Source: Rhyzopertha dominica (lineage: Eukaryota > Arthropoda > Insecta > Coleoptera > Bostrichidae). From it: 64,000 bases of DNA. Positions within the stretch are counted from its first letter, which is position 1, and each line of letters opens with the position of its first letter. The stretch lies in NCBI GenBank assembly GCA_025024175.1, contig QCXZ01000041.1:21137786-21201785 (forward strand), given 5' to 3'. Below the pieces are notes generated by a model. The model was not told the DNA's origin and made no database searches. It worked only from the letters and a program-made list of their open reading frames with translations. A program made the position numbers and the translations under genes. Shown piece after piece: positions 23,001 through 35,344 of this stretch.

Positions 23001-25216
23001 GTGCTATCTGGTTTCCAGACAGCATGGTGTGGAAGAAAACAAGCAGTTGATTTTTGGTGTTCTGTGTAGTTGACACATTGCATATGACCTAAGTATTCAT
23101 ATTCATTCATGAACTCAGTATACATGTGTTTTAATTCAGGGTCATTCTGAAATCGTCTTTCTTGAGCAATGAATCTGCGATGGGCAATGCTGTATGTTTC
23201 ACCCAAATCAGGTTTATTAGATTTGAACGGTAATTTTACTACAAATCTCCCCTGTTCACTGCGTGTAGTGGTTTTTACAAAGAAATCTTCACAATAATCA
23301 TGGTTTTTCATTTGAATTGAATTATCATTGTTAACCTCTTCCAGGTTCCAAAAATCAGTTAGCTGATCCTGAATTGTTTGATTAGTTGATTTTGATGAAA
23401 GGCAACATGTTAAATTGTGCGCTTTAGAATGATTTTGAGACAAAACTATAGTACCAGAGATAACCCAACCAAAATGTGTTTTTTGAGCTATTGGTAAGTG
23501 TTGTCCTAATGATATCTGCCCGATGCAGAGTACTTGCCAGAATGTTTCCGCACCTAATAACAAATCAATTTCACTTGATTCGTTAAAAGAATTGTCAGCC
23601 AGTATTATATTGTTGGGAATGTTAAGTTGTTCCTTACTAAAGGATGTTTGTGGAAGATTTTGAGTGATTTCAGGTAGCACTAAGCAAGGTATTGTGCAAT
23701 GAAATGGATTATGTAGCGATTCAATTTTTACATTTACTTCGCACATCACATGTGATTCTGAATTGTTGATTCCTGTAATTGGAATGTTAACCTTCTTACC
23801 ATTCAACCCTAATTCATTATACATTCTGAGAGTCAAAAAGTTTGATTGAGATGCAGAATCTAAAAGAATTCTGCAAACAGTTTTGTCGCCATTTGGTTTA
23901 TATACATAAACTAGTGCAGTTGGTAAAAGAGCAGGAGTTTTTGTTTTTCTAGAGCAATTTAGACTGACTGTAGGTTCAGTTTTGCTAATTTCATTATTTG
24001 ACGATGATGGGACAGGTTTAGGAGTTTCAGCATTAGCTGTTTCATTGTTTGGCAAATGCAAGAGTGTATTATGTTTTTGTTTACAGATCTGACAGAGCGA
24101 TGATGACTTACAAAACTTTGTAGCATGGTTAAATCGCAAACAATTTTTGCAAAGCTTTAATTTAGATATTTCGCCTATTCTATCAGCTATCGACAGCTCT
24201 AAAAATCTTTTACATAAGTGCAATGGATGGTTGCCTTTACAAAATTTGCATGTCACACTTTGTGTAGTAACGTTAGCAACACGTGTATGATTTTTCTCAA
24301 GAGGTGGCAAACGTTTACTTGTTTGTAAGGATTCAAGCAGCTGACATTTTTTTGTTAGAAAATTGATCAGGGTGCTCGTTGTTGGTAATTCCGATAGTTC
24401 AGATCGAACCTTTTCCCAGTCTCTTTTTGTGACAGAATCCAGCTTAGAAGAAATTAGGTATATGATAAGAGTATCCCAGTATTCTACGGGTTGTTTTAAC
24501 ATTTTTAATGCTCGCAAGTGCTTCTGAAAATTATTTAATAAGTTGTTTAATGCAACGTATGACTCCTTGTTTACAGCCTCTAACTCAAACAATCCTTTTA
24601 CATGTGTGTGAATAATAAGCGGTTTATTTTCAAAACGTTGCTTGAGCAGTTCCCAAGCTATTTCATAATTGTCAGATGAAACTTCCATTGACTGTATCAT
24701 TAGAGACGCTTCTCCCTTTAAAGCAGAACGTAAATAATGGAACTTCTGCACATTGGTTAATGATTCATTATCATTAATCAATGATTTAAATGTGTCATAG
24801 AAACATAACCAGGTGTCATATTCACCGTTAAAAGTTGGTAGTGATAGGGTGGGTAATCTGATTTGACTTAAATCACTTTTACTGTTTAGTGAAATGTTTT
24901 CAATATTAGAAACTGAAACAGTATCATTTTGTTCAATGAACATTTTTACTTTTGTGATGAGAGCGTAATAGAGGTTTTCAAATGAATCTCTTTCACTATC
25001 ATGTGTTTCCGCAGGGGAAGAATCAAGATTTTCGATTTCATCCTGTATTGTATTAAATTCAGATAAAGAAGGCATTACATTTGCTAGCCTTTCTTTTAGC
25101 TGTGAAAACATAACCTGATCTTGAAGATCAGCAGTTTCTACAAAATTTTGGAAACGCGATAAATTGCGTTTTACGTTTGATCGTTTTGTGATTAATTTGT
25201 CCAGTTGTTTAGACAT
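20082..25216 (-). pseudogene. BEL/Pao gag-pol polyprotein with few disabling changes
   Basis: A single long minus frame. The most likely start is the ATG at 25216 (MSKQLDKLITKR...); the open frame extends upstream through the leader and LTR without being coding. In order: a gag-like DUF1759-type region with LPTFNGEYDTWLCFYDTF (about 24850), two or three zinc knuckles (CKFCKGNHPLHLC and CKNCLRFNHATKFC, 24260-24100), an aspartic protease with LLDSASQSNFL (about 23880), RT with a YVDD motif (about 22620), RNase H with GFADASETCYGACIY (about 22110), and integrase from 21445 down to 20082. Breaks: an in-frame TGA at 21448-21446, a frameshift near 21000-21020, and a TAG near 20670. Two codons contain N. 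Apart from these it is intact, consistent with the near-identical LTRs. Confidence 0.93.
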
Positions 25217-25608
25217 GATTATAAATAAATGTGGCACGATTGTAAACAAATGCAAAAAATGAAGTGTAAACAGATGTTTTTGTTTGTTTACAAATAAATA
25301 CAACGAAATATTCAAGTTGTTGCACGCAAGATTTATACACATGCACGATACGATGTTTACACAAATGCGGTAAAAATGTATATGGAATACAAAAGGAGGT
25401 GACTTACGTGTGCTAATTATCGTCCTTGGATGCCAATAAGTCTGCTGATGATCCAGATAAATGCTGAATAAATAATAAATGCTGACCAGCAACGAACGAC
25501 GTATATCCCTACGCAAGCGAGGAACGATGGTGATGGCAACAAAATGTTGCTGCGTATCAAACGATACTATAAAAATCCGAAGGTTGATCGGGTCGATAGG
25601 ACCAAAAA

Positions 25609-25846
25609 TGTACGGTGATTTGTTTGATAGTTTAAATAAATAATAACACTGTGTATAACGCAAAAATGGACTGTATTTTCTTGTTCTATTACATTTCTTT
25701 CGCACACATGCAAACTCTACAGTAGCTGAACAAGAAGTGATGAAATATTACATTTACATGGCGGAAGCCCGGAAACGCACACATAGAGGGCGCTGCCGTC
25801 TGCGTACGCAAATCCTGTTCGAATTCAAATTTAAAAAGTTCAAACA
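25609..25846 (-). repeat. BEL/Pao 5' LTR
   Basis: 238 bp and the upstream LTR in the element's minus orientation. It reads TGTTTGAACTTTTTAAATTT at its 5' end and ends CCGTACA. Confidence 0.95.
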
Positions 25847-26352
25847 CTGGCAGTATTATAATCTTTAATGTTAAATTTGATTGGTTTGGTTCTCTAACCT
25901 GTTTCTTGGTAATAGTTTGCCCTAAAATGGCGGACAATTGCAGTACTTTATCTATCTAGGGACTTTAACTCCAACGCAGTCTGCAACAGGTAGCACTGGA
26001 ACTAAACTTTATGTTGTGTTGTAATGCCAGTGAGCTTAGCTGTTTTCGTTGTTATTGTGATTGTGAGAATAGCAAGTGTTAGACAGTGATCCAGATGTAA
26101 AGTGTTGTGATTAGTGCACAGGTGTAAACGGTAAAGGTGTTGTGATTGGAGCTCCATTTGGAGGCGGCAATTTCAACAAGTTACAGGTCAGATTGTTCTC
26201 ATTTATAAGTAACAATACGAATAAAATAAATGATTAGCATGACCATTAAAATACACATATTCCAAGATCGAAGACAATAATAATAATTGCCTATACTATA
26301 TAAAAGTATAGGGTGTTGCCCACCCTACTCGAAAGGTCACGAGCCGCCACTG

Positions 26353-27055
26353 GTGTGTACAAACTTGTCTATTGTCATGCAAAAAGCTATTGCAAATAAA
26401 TGAACCTATTCTGAAGAACTGACCATGGAAAAAACTACATTCTAAAGGGTGAATGGTATGAAGGAATTCAGCCTACATTGCTTATAATGTGAACACTATT
26501 TCACCACGTGCCACCTGCAGAAAATTAGAATATATGAAAATGTGCAGCTATTGTGGATTTGGCCAAATTGAGGATACTGATTATATTTACTTGTATTGCC
26601 TCATTAATATAATCTAGATATAAACAGCTGACTACTAAAGACTGCCATGAATAAAAAATATATCATTTGATATTCACAAATACATGTCATATTAAGTTAT
26701 AAATAATATCAATGAGTAGACATACTGAAACTGATAATTCTACAATATAAAATTATGAAGTGCTTATCAATAAATTTAGTTTTGGAAGAAGTCATTTAAC
26801 GATTTAACATGAACTTCCAGCTGGTACCTAAATCAAAAGTTTGCTTTCCAGCCTTTTTAGCCTATGAACAAATAGAAAAGCAAATAATAGAAATACAACT
26901 TCTCAACAATTTTATTGTTGTATANATTAGACACGTTCCATAGAATATGTTCTGCTAATCTAAACTACATCATGTTACATTCAACATCATTTTCATTGGT
27001 AATACAGAAGTGACATTCACAGCAAATAAAAAATTCGGCTATAAAAAAAACGAAA
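26353..27055. other. 3' flank and likely 3' UTR of CLPTM1
   Basis: Contains TTTATT at about 26908, which on the minus strand is an AATAAA poly(A) signal some 150 bp beyond the CLPTM1 stop codon. No other gene seen. Confidence 0.45.
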
Positions 27056-28259
27056 TTACTGTGTCTTCTTTTCTTCAATCGCTTGTGGTGGACTCTCCTG
27101 TGGTTCAGCTGCGAATCCAAACTCATTCCTTCTTTTCCTATCAACAGGGTAAATCCAACGTTGATAAAGAAACACCAAGAATATCACATCATCACGGAAA
27201 CAGCCAATACGATACATGGTGGGCATCTTGATGACAAATGCAAACATATCATCGATGAAGGTGTTCAGGAATTTATAAGTCAACATCCTCCATGGCAAAT
27301 GTGCCACAGACTTTAATTTATAGTTAATGAACAATTGTGGGGTCATCATTATAAACCCAAATGTCAATAAATACCCGTAGAGTAAATCAAGAACGAAGGA
27401 GTACCAACCTTTGTGTTCCAAATAAAACAGTGCATAAATACTGTACCCGACTAGAAGAGGGAAGCATACCCAAGATAAGTACTTGAAGGCTAATTCATCA
27501 TACTGTTTTGTACTACTTTCAACATAGGGTCCCTTATCTTTAAAGCGCAGCCTTCCGTTTTCAAACTTTATATCCACGACCTTTTGGATTTTCCACAGCT
27601 CAATACCGAGTCCCACAAAGCACCCCAACCTAACCAAAAAATTAGTTTCATTATCAAGAACATACAGTAAAACTACCAATGACTGGAAGACACCAAAGAA
27701 GACCGAACGCACAGATAGCCCTTCCAAGGAGTTGCGATTGTTCCAAAACTGTATGTCATTCTTGAAAGCCAATAATTCAAATACGGAATGTAAAATAGAA
27801 ACAGCAAATGTCACAGCGAGAAGGTAGGGGTTAGTTTCTAATAAAGTCTCCTTCAATGTGTCCTGATCTTCATCGCTCTGCTCTTCCTCACCCTGAGAAA
27901 AGAAATTCCACTTCTGGCGCATGTTCTGTGCTGCATACAATTGCCACTTGAATAAGCTAAGTGGTTGGTAAGTGAACCGAAACGAAAGTGAATCGTTGAG
28001 AGGCTTATAGTCTTTGGCCATGTTCCAAAAATCATTAAGAAAAACAACGGGCCTGTAAAATTTACCATTCTCTGTAAACTTGATGTATTCATCTAGAGGC
28101 TGAGGAACTGTTCCAAATGTCCATTGTGTCTGATCTGTGACTAAGTTAATGGTCACATTTGGATGCCAATGGGTAACAATTTTAGTGTTGTCAACATTCT
28201 CTTTTTCAGTCTCGCCAGTCAGTAAATTTTTTGTTATGCTAGCCTTTGGTTTCTTGTAT
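27056..28259 (-). CDS. CLPTM1: CLPTM1, last coding exon (membrane domain)
   Basis: Cleft lip and palate transmembrane protein 1 is a multi-pass ER/Golgi membrane protein; human CLPTM1 is reported to retain GABA-A receptors in the ER. This exon carries the C-terminal 400 residues. It begins at an acceptor TTTTTTGCAG (intron end at 28260), and its first base completes the Arg codon split by the previous exon. Conserved segments are KNLLTGET, HWHPNMTINLV, PLDEYIKF, WQLYAAQ, ETNPYLLAVT, LLAFKNDIQFWNNR, LEGLSVRSVFFGVFQS, LYVLDNETNF, YLEHKGWYSFVLDLLYG, MMTPQLFINYKLKSVAHLPW and LNTFIDDMFAFVIKMPTMYR. About five hydrophobic membrane spans are visible. It ends TAA at 27056-27058. The assembled protein from three exons is 594 residues, somewhat shorter than human (669), mainly through a shorter C-terminal tail. 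Confidence 0.97.
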
Positions 28260-29939
28260 CTGCAAAAAAAGTTTATAGATTTTAGTTAAATATGATATTT
28301 GTACACAAATATAGTCACAGTTTAAAAAACATTTAATTCCAATTTTAGTTGAGGTGTTAATTCTGCTGCAACTTTTTCTTAATGTTTGTCTAAAGCAGTA
28401 GCAGTAAATGTGTCAAACACTAATATACATACAGTGGTTCAGGGTTGGTAATTTGGGCCAAGAACCCTCTATTGCGTAATTTAAGCCAAGATATCTCTAA
28501 ATAATTTAAGTCACCAGATACCTGTACCTACCGACCATAAATTGTTTAGTATTCCAATAAAAAAAAATTAAATTTCCAAGTAGAAAAGTATTTAAGCTTA
28601 TATATTTTGTAACTGCTAATAAATTTTTCAGCTGAAGTGTGAATCCTGTACAGACACAGACAATAAAAATATCCCAGCCCCCGGCCTCCATAGGTTAAGT
28701 TTGTTGAATATTTCAAAGCAATACTTTTCACCAGAACCTCCTGCTTATATATTGTGATTTTAATTATAGTATAAACCTGAGCAATACATAGAAATTAACA
28801 AAACTTTGTTTTATGTATCAATTCAGGTCTCTTTCAGATATGAGTTAATAATGGGGAAACATTATTGATCTTAATTATAGGTAGCAATTACACCCTATGT
28901 ATGAAGACCCATTTTTCCAACGATGCCTAATTATTTTAAGCTACAGTTATTGCAGCCAAATTAGCCAATTGTGATAAACTTAGACCTACAAAAGACAGCT
29001 AAAAACATGTAGCTCATTGATATAGTATGTAGAATATTTAGGTGTTTTAATACAGAAAATATTGGTGAGTTTGCTATAAAAAAAAAATCGGAATAAGGAA
29101 TGCTTTTTTTGCATTTGATCAATAAAAAGGGTAAACCTGTATTGACAAAAAAATAATTTACAGGATTGTTTCTATCAACCCCTACATATTGTTTATAAAT
29201 ACAATTTAGTGGTCAGGGCACTGTCAGTTTACAGGTATTACCCCACGATGTTTGCTCAGATGTTTGGACCTGAATAAAAGTTTTTGTCTTTCCAAACAAG
29301 GTTAGATGTAGATCCCATTAATGTCATGAGTAACTGTTCGGCCCCACCAGAATTCAGGGTATTCCTAATATGCATAATAAAACCATCTCCTCGTATCTAA
29401 ATAATTAGTATTGTGGACACAAATCAGTGTGAGATCATCATACACACATGCAAGGGTTTTTAGTGACTTACGCTCATTATTTTGTTATACCCTATATGTG
29501 TCTTAAATTTAAAACAACCGGTTTAGGTATCCATTCTCTCTGTGTAGTGTGTTAGAGTATGTTGAATTACGCTAACAGAAAGCAAACTGATTAAGCTGAA
29601 ACAAGTAACTAATATTGATGATTACATAATGTACATTATATTGCAAAAACTTAAAAAGAGTGGATGTCTGATATCCCTCAAAGTTTGGAAAAGGAGAAAA
29701 ATAATATCCAAACAGTGAACTTGGAGAAGTTTAAAGTTATTTAGCAAGTAACTTCGAAGGTATGTTTATTTGTTTGCATCTAACTGTGCAAAGAATTTTT
29801 GTATAGTGCATATGAATTTAAATTCCTCAGTAGAAGTTGATTGATTGTAACAAACTAGGTGCAAATTAGAAAGGAAATAGAAAAGAAAAGAATTACCACC
29901 TAGCAATTTTCTGTCGTTCCATTTGAAACCACTTTTTAT

Positions 29940-31058
29940 TTTATTATGTTAGTGGCACTGCAGGCCCTTTTGTGAACCATCTTGTACTTGTTTATGGTAG
30001 TGCCAGCCATGACTCTTCATCATAACGTACTCAGAAAGGCACACTACTGCATTTTTAGACTGTTCAGTGCAGTGGGCCATTCAAATATTTATCAAGACTG
30101 GAGAAATTGTGAGAAAGCATGGGTCAGAGCATAAAAGGTCTGCTTAGAAGAGATGATGTTCTTTGGTGTTGAACTATCTCAGAAGTTGAAGGTGGACAGC
30201 TGTTCAGCTGCAAAAGCACCTACAAGAAGTAAGGCAAATAAACATCAGTGAAAGAACAATTAAAAGAAGTTTGAAGGAAGCCAATCTATGCTCTCGAAGA
30301 TCAGCAACTGCTCCTGAACTCTCCAGAGCACACCAAAATGCTTGCATGAGGTTTGCTTTTTAAACTTAACATTATGGTCCTGAACAATGCAATGCAGTGA
30401 AAAGTGGCGGGGAAAAAGTTACCACCAAAAGCATTTTGCTCCAAAAATACAATTTGGTGGTGTCTCCATAATGGTGTGGGTAGAAATCTGCTTCGAAGCT
30501 CATAGGGAGTTAGAGGAAAGTCTATGAATGCATAACTTAGATCCACATGTTCGTTTTCACCTTTCCTTGGGAAGACTATTCAACTATTGCAGTGCATGTT
30601 GTCATACTGCTATGGTTATTAAAAATTACCTTTGGGAGGTTGGCATTGAGATAGTGAAGTGGTCAGCAAGAAGTCTGGATATCAATCCGATTGAGAATCT
30701 ATAGGATGAGCTGAAAATGCTGATACGATCTGGAGGTGTTGTCATTAAAACGTTGCAGGAGCTCTTACAGCTTCATACAGAAGCAGTAAGAGCAATCCGG
30801 GAGGAAATAAATAAAGCTATTAAAGGAACTCTTTTGTACATTTCTCTAATTTATTTAATAGGTGTAATCATGTGCCTATTAGGGCTGATACCATTTTTGC
30901 TTATGATTCTAATAATAAAAGTCCTTTTTCCAACATTTGGCATTATGATTTATTGAAAAATTTCATTAAATATTAGAACTATATTGCAAGCAATCTGCAA
31001 ATTCATTTTTCAAAAATCAAAATTTTTTCAACTATCCTGATTTTTGTGCCAGTGAGTG
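29940..31058 (+). mobile_element. Tc1-like transposon relic
   Basis: Plus-strand fragments of a Tc1 transposase: FGGVSIMVW (about 30450), WSARSLDINPIENL followed by a stop and DELK (about 30660-30715), and a C-terminal helix segment with LQELLQLHTEAVRAI (about 30750-30800). The right end reads TTTTTGTGCCAGTGAGTG followed by TA (31059-31060), a Tc1-type terminus. No matching left end was found, so the copy is truncated or diverged at the left. Confidence 0.7.
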
Positions 31059-32413
31059 TACTTGAACAAAGAATGAATTGGACATATGTTATACATCTGT
31101 CCTGTTACTTATGATGACTTTCACAGTGACCTTAACAACATATGTTCTAAGATAAAATACTTCATTCATTAACTAATTCACCTGCCTGTTTCTAATTTTA
31201 ATCAATATATATTGACATATTTACCTTTGATTGTACCATAAATTGATGACGTAGGGCCAAAGAGAGGCAAGAAAGGTTTGGTTTTCAAAAATTTTAAATC
31301 TCCAAGCACATATCAAAAGATCATGGAAATCTGTTAGCAAAGCAACAAAGTACTAGACTAAAGATTATACTTGTACAAATTATAACATACTTTAGACTGT
31401 TCAGCTTTCACATATCCACAAGAAGGACATGAAGAAGCTAAAGCGGAGATTAAAGCTTCCGAAGACATCAGTGTGTATCCACAAAATGTAATAATAACGA
31501 AAGTAAAGAAAAGTGAAGATTATCCAGCAACAATAGACAAAAAAGATGTGGCTTTGATAAGAAAAAGTTTATATATGCATAACGTAAACTGCATCCACAA
31601 GAACAGAAAAAGTGAGAATACATCAAGCATTAAAAACAAAGTAAATTTTAACAAACAAATTTTTCTATTTTTGAACTGTGAAGAAAAAATATCGTATTTT
31701 CTGAGTATGCTACATGGCATGAATTCATGGATGGGGGGCTTTTGAATACTGTACAAAATATTTTTGCCAAATTTCACAATCCAAGATTTTGAGAATGAAC
31801 ACACATACCTTTAGTAAGTAGCATGCCACTTATTCGAATTTGTAATTTAAGGATGCAAAAAACACAAATTGAATTGCAGTGGATTTCCATACATTCATTC
31901 ATCATGCATTTCAGCTTGGTAGTGAAAACTTCAACATCTGGCATTAGCAGAATATCGCAATGCCAAGACACCGATATGTATGTGTATATACTTTTGGACT
32001 GATGTTTGGGAGATTGCCTCGCCAATGAATTTATGGCAGATATGCCATATGATGATCGTGTCACTAAATATGCAGACTATCTAGTGAAAAATAATATTGA
32101 CTGTGATTCAAAATTTTCACCTGAAATTTAACAATTGTTGTCGTTTATAAATTTATTCATTTTACAGTGTGATTGTTTACAAGTGTTAAGAAAAAGGCTT
32201 TTGTTTTTTCAAGCCAAAAATGAATTACAATAAGCGTGCATGAAATTTTATAAGAAAACATTTTATAATTTTTGGTTAAAAACTAGTGAGTTTTGAAAAT
32301 AATATATATTATCTTATATTATGGACGCTGAAAGCATTCACCCTCGTACATAAAGAAGTTGTTGCATTTGGTGAGTTTACAAGTAGCTAAAATTTATTAT
32401 TTATCTTTTCTGT

Positions 32414-32420
<7 letters not shown>

Positions 32421-32472
<52 letters not shown>
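32421..32472. repeat. AT dinucleotide microsatellite
   Basis: About 52 bp of uninterrupted AT, preceded by CACACAC. Confidence 0.97.
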
Positions 32473-32474
<2 letters not shown>

Positions 32475-32715
32475 GAAAAGGTGGACCATTATACATTTGT
32501 ACATACTTTATACATCTATAAATGTGATGCACTAAAAACAAATTTATATTCAAATTATAATTACTTTGTTAACTACTACGAGGGTCATCTGGAAACTAGT
32601 ACCTGTTTGCTCCGTATGGAGTGCTGGCAAATAGAATAACGGCCAGAAATAGTCCAACACTTTCAGTTGCATATACAGGGTCGTATTTTCTTTATCTTTT
32701 TACTCAGAACTTTAT

Positions 32716-33540
32716 GTTATATGTCAAATTGTAGGTCTTTTTAAACTCTTTAAAGATAGCTTGGTGAGTGTTCAAACAAACCTCGTATAATAAATATTGC
32801 TTCACAGTTGAATGCCGACTTTTATCTTCTTCGATCTGTGTTATTACCATGTATGCGCAATTTTTACTCCTTCTTAGTGTAAAACTTGAAAAACTAGTCT
32901 TCGCCATGTTCTTTAAATAGGGTTGTTCAGAATTTTTAAGTGTTAGTATAGTAGCTTATTACGGTACAAATTGTGCCTACATACCCATCGCTGCACACAA
33001 AACCCCAAAATTTTAAGTAACTTTTAAATAAATCAAGTACAAAGTTCGTTCTAAAGAGAGAGAGGCTAGGACGAGACTAGTACGCGATGTAGAAAAACCA
33101 AACTAGCCTCATCGCAGGATTTCGCTTTCTAGCCTCTCTCTCTTTAGAACCAACTTTGTACTTATTTAAAAGTTACTCAAAATTTTGGGGTTTTGTGTGC
33201 AGCGATAGGTATGTAGGCATAATTTGTACCATAATAATCTACTAAACTAACGCTTAAAACATTGTGAACGGCCCTATAACAAAACATGGCAGCGACTAGT
33301 TTTTCTTGTTTTTCACTAAGAAGGAGCAAAAATTACGCATACATGGTAATGACACAAATTGAAGAAGGCAAAAATCGGCATCCAACTATGAAGCAATATT
33401 TATTATACAGGGTAAGGTTAAAAAATATTTACAAAAATTAACCTTTTTTGCAAAACATCACAATCTGCAAAAAAAAATTTTGGACCCTCACTATGCTATT
33501 GTTAAAGAGTTCAAAAAGACCTACAATTTGATATATAACT
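32716..33540. repeat. Large intronic hairpin (arms about 355 and 410 bp)
   Basis: The left arm 32716-33069 and right arm 33129-33540 are reverse complements, for example CAAATTGTAGGTCTTTTT outside and CTAAAGAGAGAGAGGCTAG at the centre. The right arm has extra sequence (about 33420-33480). The spacer is about 60 bp. Each arm contains an outward-facing ATG frame, MAKTSFSSFTLRRSKN on the left (minus) and MAATSFSCFSLRRSKN on the right (plus), with QIEE and KQYLLY following. I do not recognise the protein. It may be a foldback transposon. Confidence 0.85.
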
Positions 33541-33664
33541 TAAGGTTGCACCTAAAAAAAACAAAGAAAATGCGAGCCTGGGGAGGTTTTAGGTGGCGGA
33601 CCCTTTATATGCTGCCTTTGTGCAAAGTTACGTCTCACAGGCAATGACTATGTTGTTTCTGTGA

Positions 33665-33865
33665 GTGTTCGAGGAAATAGGAAACGCTGCCAGTTGTGAA
33701 TTTAAGGCCGTAATTAGGTTTCTCAAAGCAAGAAATGTTCAACCATGTGATATTCATCATCAAATGAAGGTGTATGAAAACAAGGTTTGCATGAGTAATG
33801 TTTATAGATTTTATCAATTGTGGCAGATTATTAACAATGAATATCACAAAGGTGCACATTTTTAG
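33665..33865 (+). pseudogene. Mariner-type transposase N-terminal HTH fragment
   Basis: 66 codons with SCEFKAVIRFLKARNVQPCD and IHHQMKVYENKVCMSN, resembling the first helix-turn-helix of mariner/SETMAR-type transposases. The second half is shifted out of frame and no catalytic domain follows. Confidence 0.5.
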
Positions 33866-35258
33866 TCTTGATAAATCTAATCACAGCCCTAAGATCACAA
33901 ATGGTGGCGTTCTCTATTTTCTTGAACATTATAGACACTCACAGAACAACCCAATCCATACCAGCAAAATGTAACTTTGCACAGACAGCAGACATACAAC
34001 AGAAAGCGTTAGATCTTGTCCAGCAGCTACTCTATTCGTCAGCGCTCAATACAATGCAAACAGGTACTACATTCCAGATAGCCCTCATACAAAAGCTTAT
34101 CAATTTATAGCAGATCATTTAATTTTACACAAGTCATTAAAGTTATCACTTTTAAAAAGATTTTCTCTGCAGTTGAATTATTAAACTAAACTGCTTGCTT
34201 AATTTGATGATATATACCTATTTAGTATATCAATTTATAGAATGATGAACAGCACCAACCTTTACGGCCCAAAATACACATATGATTACTATAAAGCCCA
34301 AATAATATGTGCCCGTATTTCCAGCTTCCTAACATTATTGCCCCATTAAATGGGTTTGCAATCTGATCTGCATCACGTTAATTTACATTTATTGTTGTTG
34401 TGTTTTCCATTCATTCATTCATTTTAGGTATCATTTTATTTAAGGGTCCTTTCTACCAATGGTCAGACACACGCAAAATTGGCACATTTTTAGAACAGTT
34501 TTAATCGAACAATTTTTATTTTGAAGGAACACTCGGCATCGTAATACCTTCAGAATTGTGTTCTTTACTCCGCTCACGGAAAAAAATCTGAATTGCGTAC
34601 TCATTTCCATAAAAAACAGTAATAACTGGAAAACTTTATAACACTTTTTCTCGAAAACTGATTGATATATTTGTTAAAATTTATACTCATTGTAAAGATC
34701 CAGCAAAACTGCAGTCCGCTGTCGGCTTGGTTTTTCCTAAACTTGCTTGTTTTTTTGTGTATTCATTGATAAAAAAATTGTAAATAGGCAACACATTTAA
34801 CAGCCAATCCGCCCCGACCGAATATACTAGGATGATTTATTACCGCAGGTCGTCACTTAAGACCCCCCAAGATGTTGGGTCTAACTGCAGTTCATTCATA
34901 ACAATTATCCCCGATTTGGGTATCCCCATTTTGGATCTAGGTAAATTATTCGGAATCAATTCCTCGAAGGTATTATTATTTATTTGTCAGTAAATGGACT
35001 AATAAACGAGGGTTGGGGAAAGTGTGGATTGTTGATAATGTAATCTTTTTCCCGTACCGGATGTAAAGACTTTAGAAATACCTGGAAACTATATACTTAA
35101 AAGGATCAGATTAGATCCGGCTTCTTCTAAGTACACAGTTATTTCACAGGGTAATTCCATTTTCACAATTATTTAAAGGGTGCAGAAATAAGATTCTTTT
35201 CATTTGTCTTGTGACATTCGAACTGTTCCGACANCGNGTGTTTCTGTGTATATGTGCC

Positions 35259-35344
35259 ATGGGTCTTCATTCAAAAAAAAATTTAACTTGTGGTGNTCGA
35301 CGGAGGAAGAATAAACGTTCTACCAAACAACCTTGTTGCTACCA
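35259..35344 (+). CDS. Inferred first exon of the TTAA-transposon gene
   Basis: An ATG at 35259 opens 28 codons rich in Arg/Lys and Cys (SKKNLTCG, RRRKNKRSTKQPCCYQ). They end at a strong donor A|GTAAGT in phase 2. The acceptor TTGTTTTACAG at 36774 restores the frame, joining CCYQ to TNRWCPPTREK. The basic Cys-rich start would suit a DNA-binding or nuclear-targeting N-terminus. The exon is inferred from splice signals and phase only and contains one N-affected codon. Confidence 0.5.

Larger units (their letters stand above)
19815..25846 (-). mobile_element. BEL/Pao LTR retrotransposon, nearly intact
   Basis: Two 238-bp LTRs (19815-20052 and 25609-25846) run TGT...ACA in the plus reading and differ at about one base (CATGCGAACT versus CATGCAAACT), indicating a recent insertion. 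The flanks CTGAC (19810-19814) and CTGGC (25847-25851) are a 5-bp duplication with one mismatch. The internal region encodes one long minus-strand gag-pol. Next to the 5' LTR, on the minus strand, TTTTTGGTCCTATCGACC could be the primer-binding region; I do not know the matching tRNA. Full length is 6.03 kb. Confidence 0.95.
19624..25967. mobile_element. Small terminal-inverted-repeat element split by the BEL insertion
   Basis: The inverted ends TAAAGTCCCTAGATAGATAA (19624) and TTATCTATCTAGGGACTTTA (25967) extend to about 50 bp with few mismatches. The flanks ACTTCAAC (19616-19623) and ACTCCAAC (25968-25975) are an 8-bp duplication with one transition. With the BEL element removed the unit is about 310 bp, a MITE of the 8-bp-duplication class (hAT-like), lying inside the larger hAT element. 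Confidence 0.8.
18178..26352. mobile_element. hAT-type element hosting nested insertions
   Basis: The left end is CAGTGACGGCTC (18178) and the right end is GAGCCGCCACTG (26352), inverted with one mismatch. Further internal similarity is present (GGTAGGCAAC left, GTTGCCCACC right). The flanks GTATGTAC (18170-18177) and GTGTGTAC (26353-26360) are an 8-bp duplication with one transition. Without the nested elements it would be about 1.8 kb. No transposase coding remains visible. The ends match the type of the hAT element at 8465-9431. Confidence 0.82.

Noticed and set aside
27010..27316. Plus-strand open frames overlapping CLPTM1 exon 3
   Set aside because: They are antisense shadows of a clearly coding exon.
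31473..31745. 90-codon plus open frame in the CLPTM1 intron
   Set aside because: Lys/Asn-rich, no motif, overlapped by an equally open minus frame.
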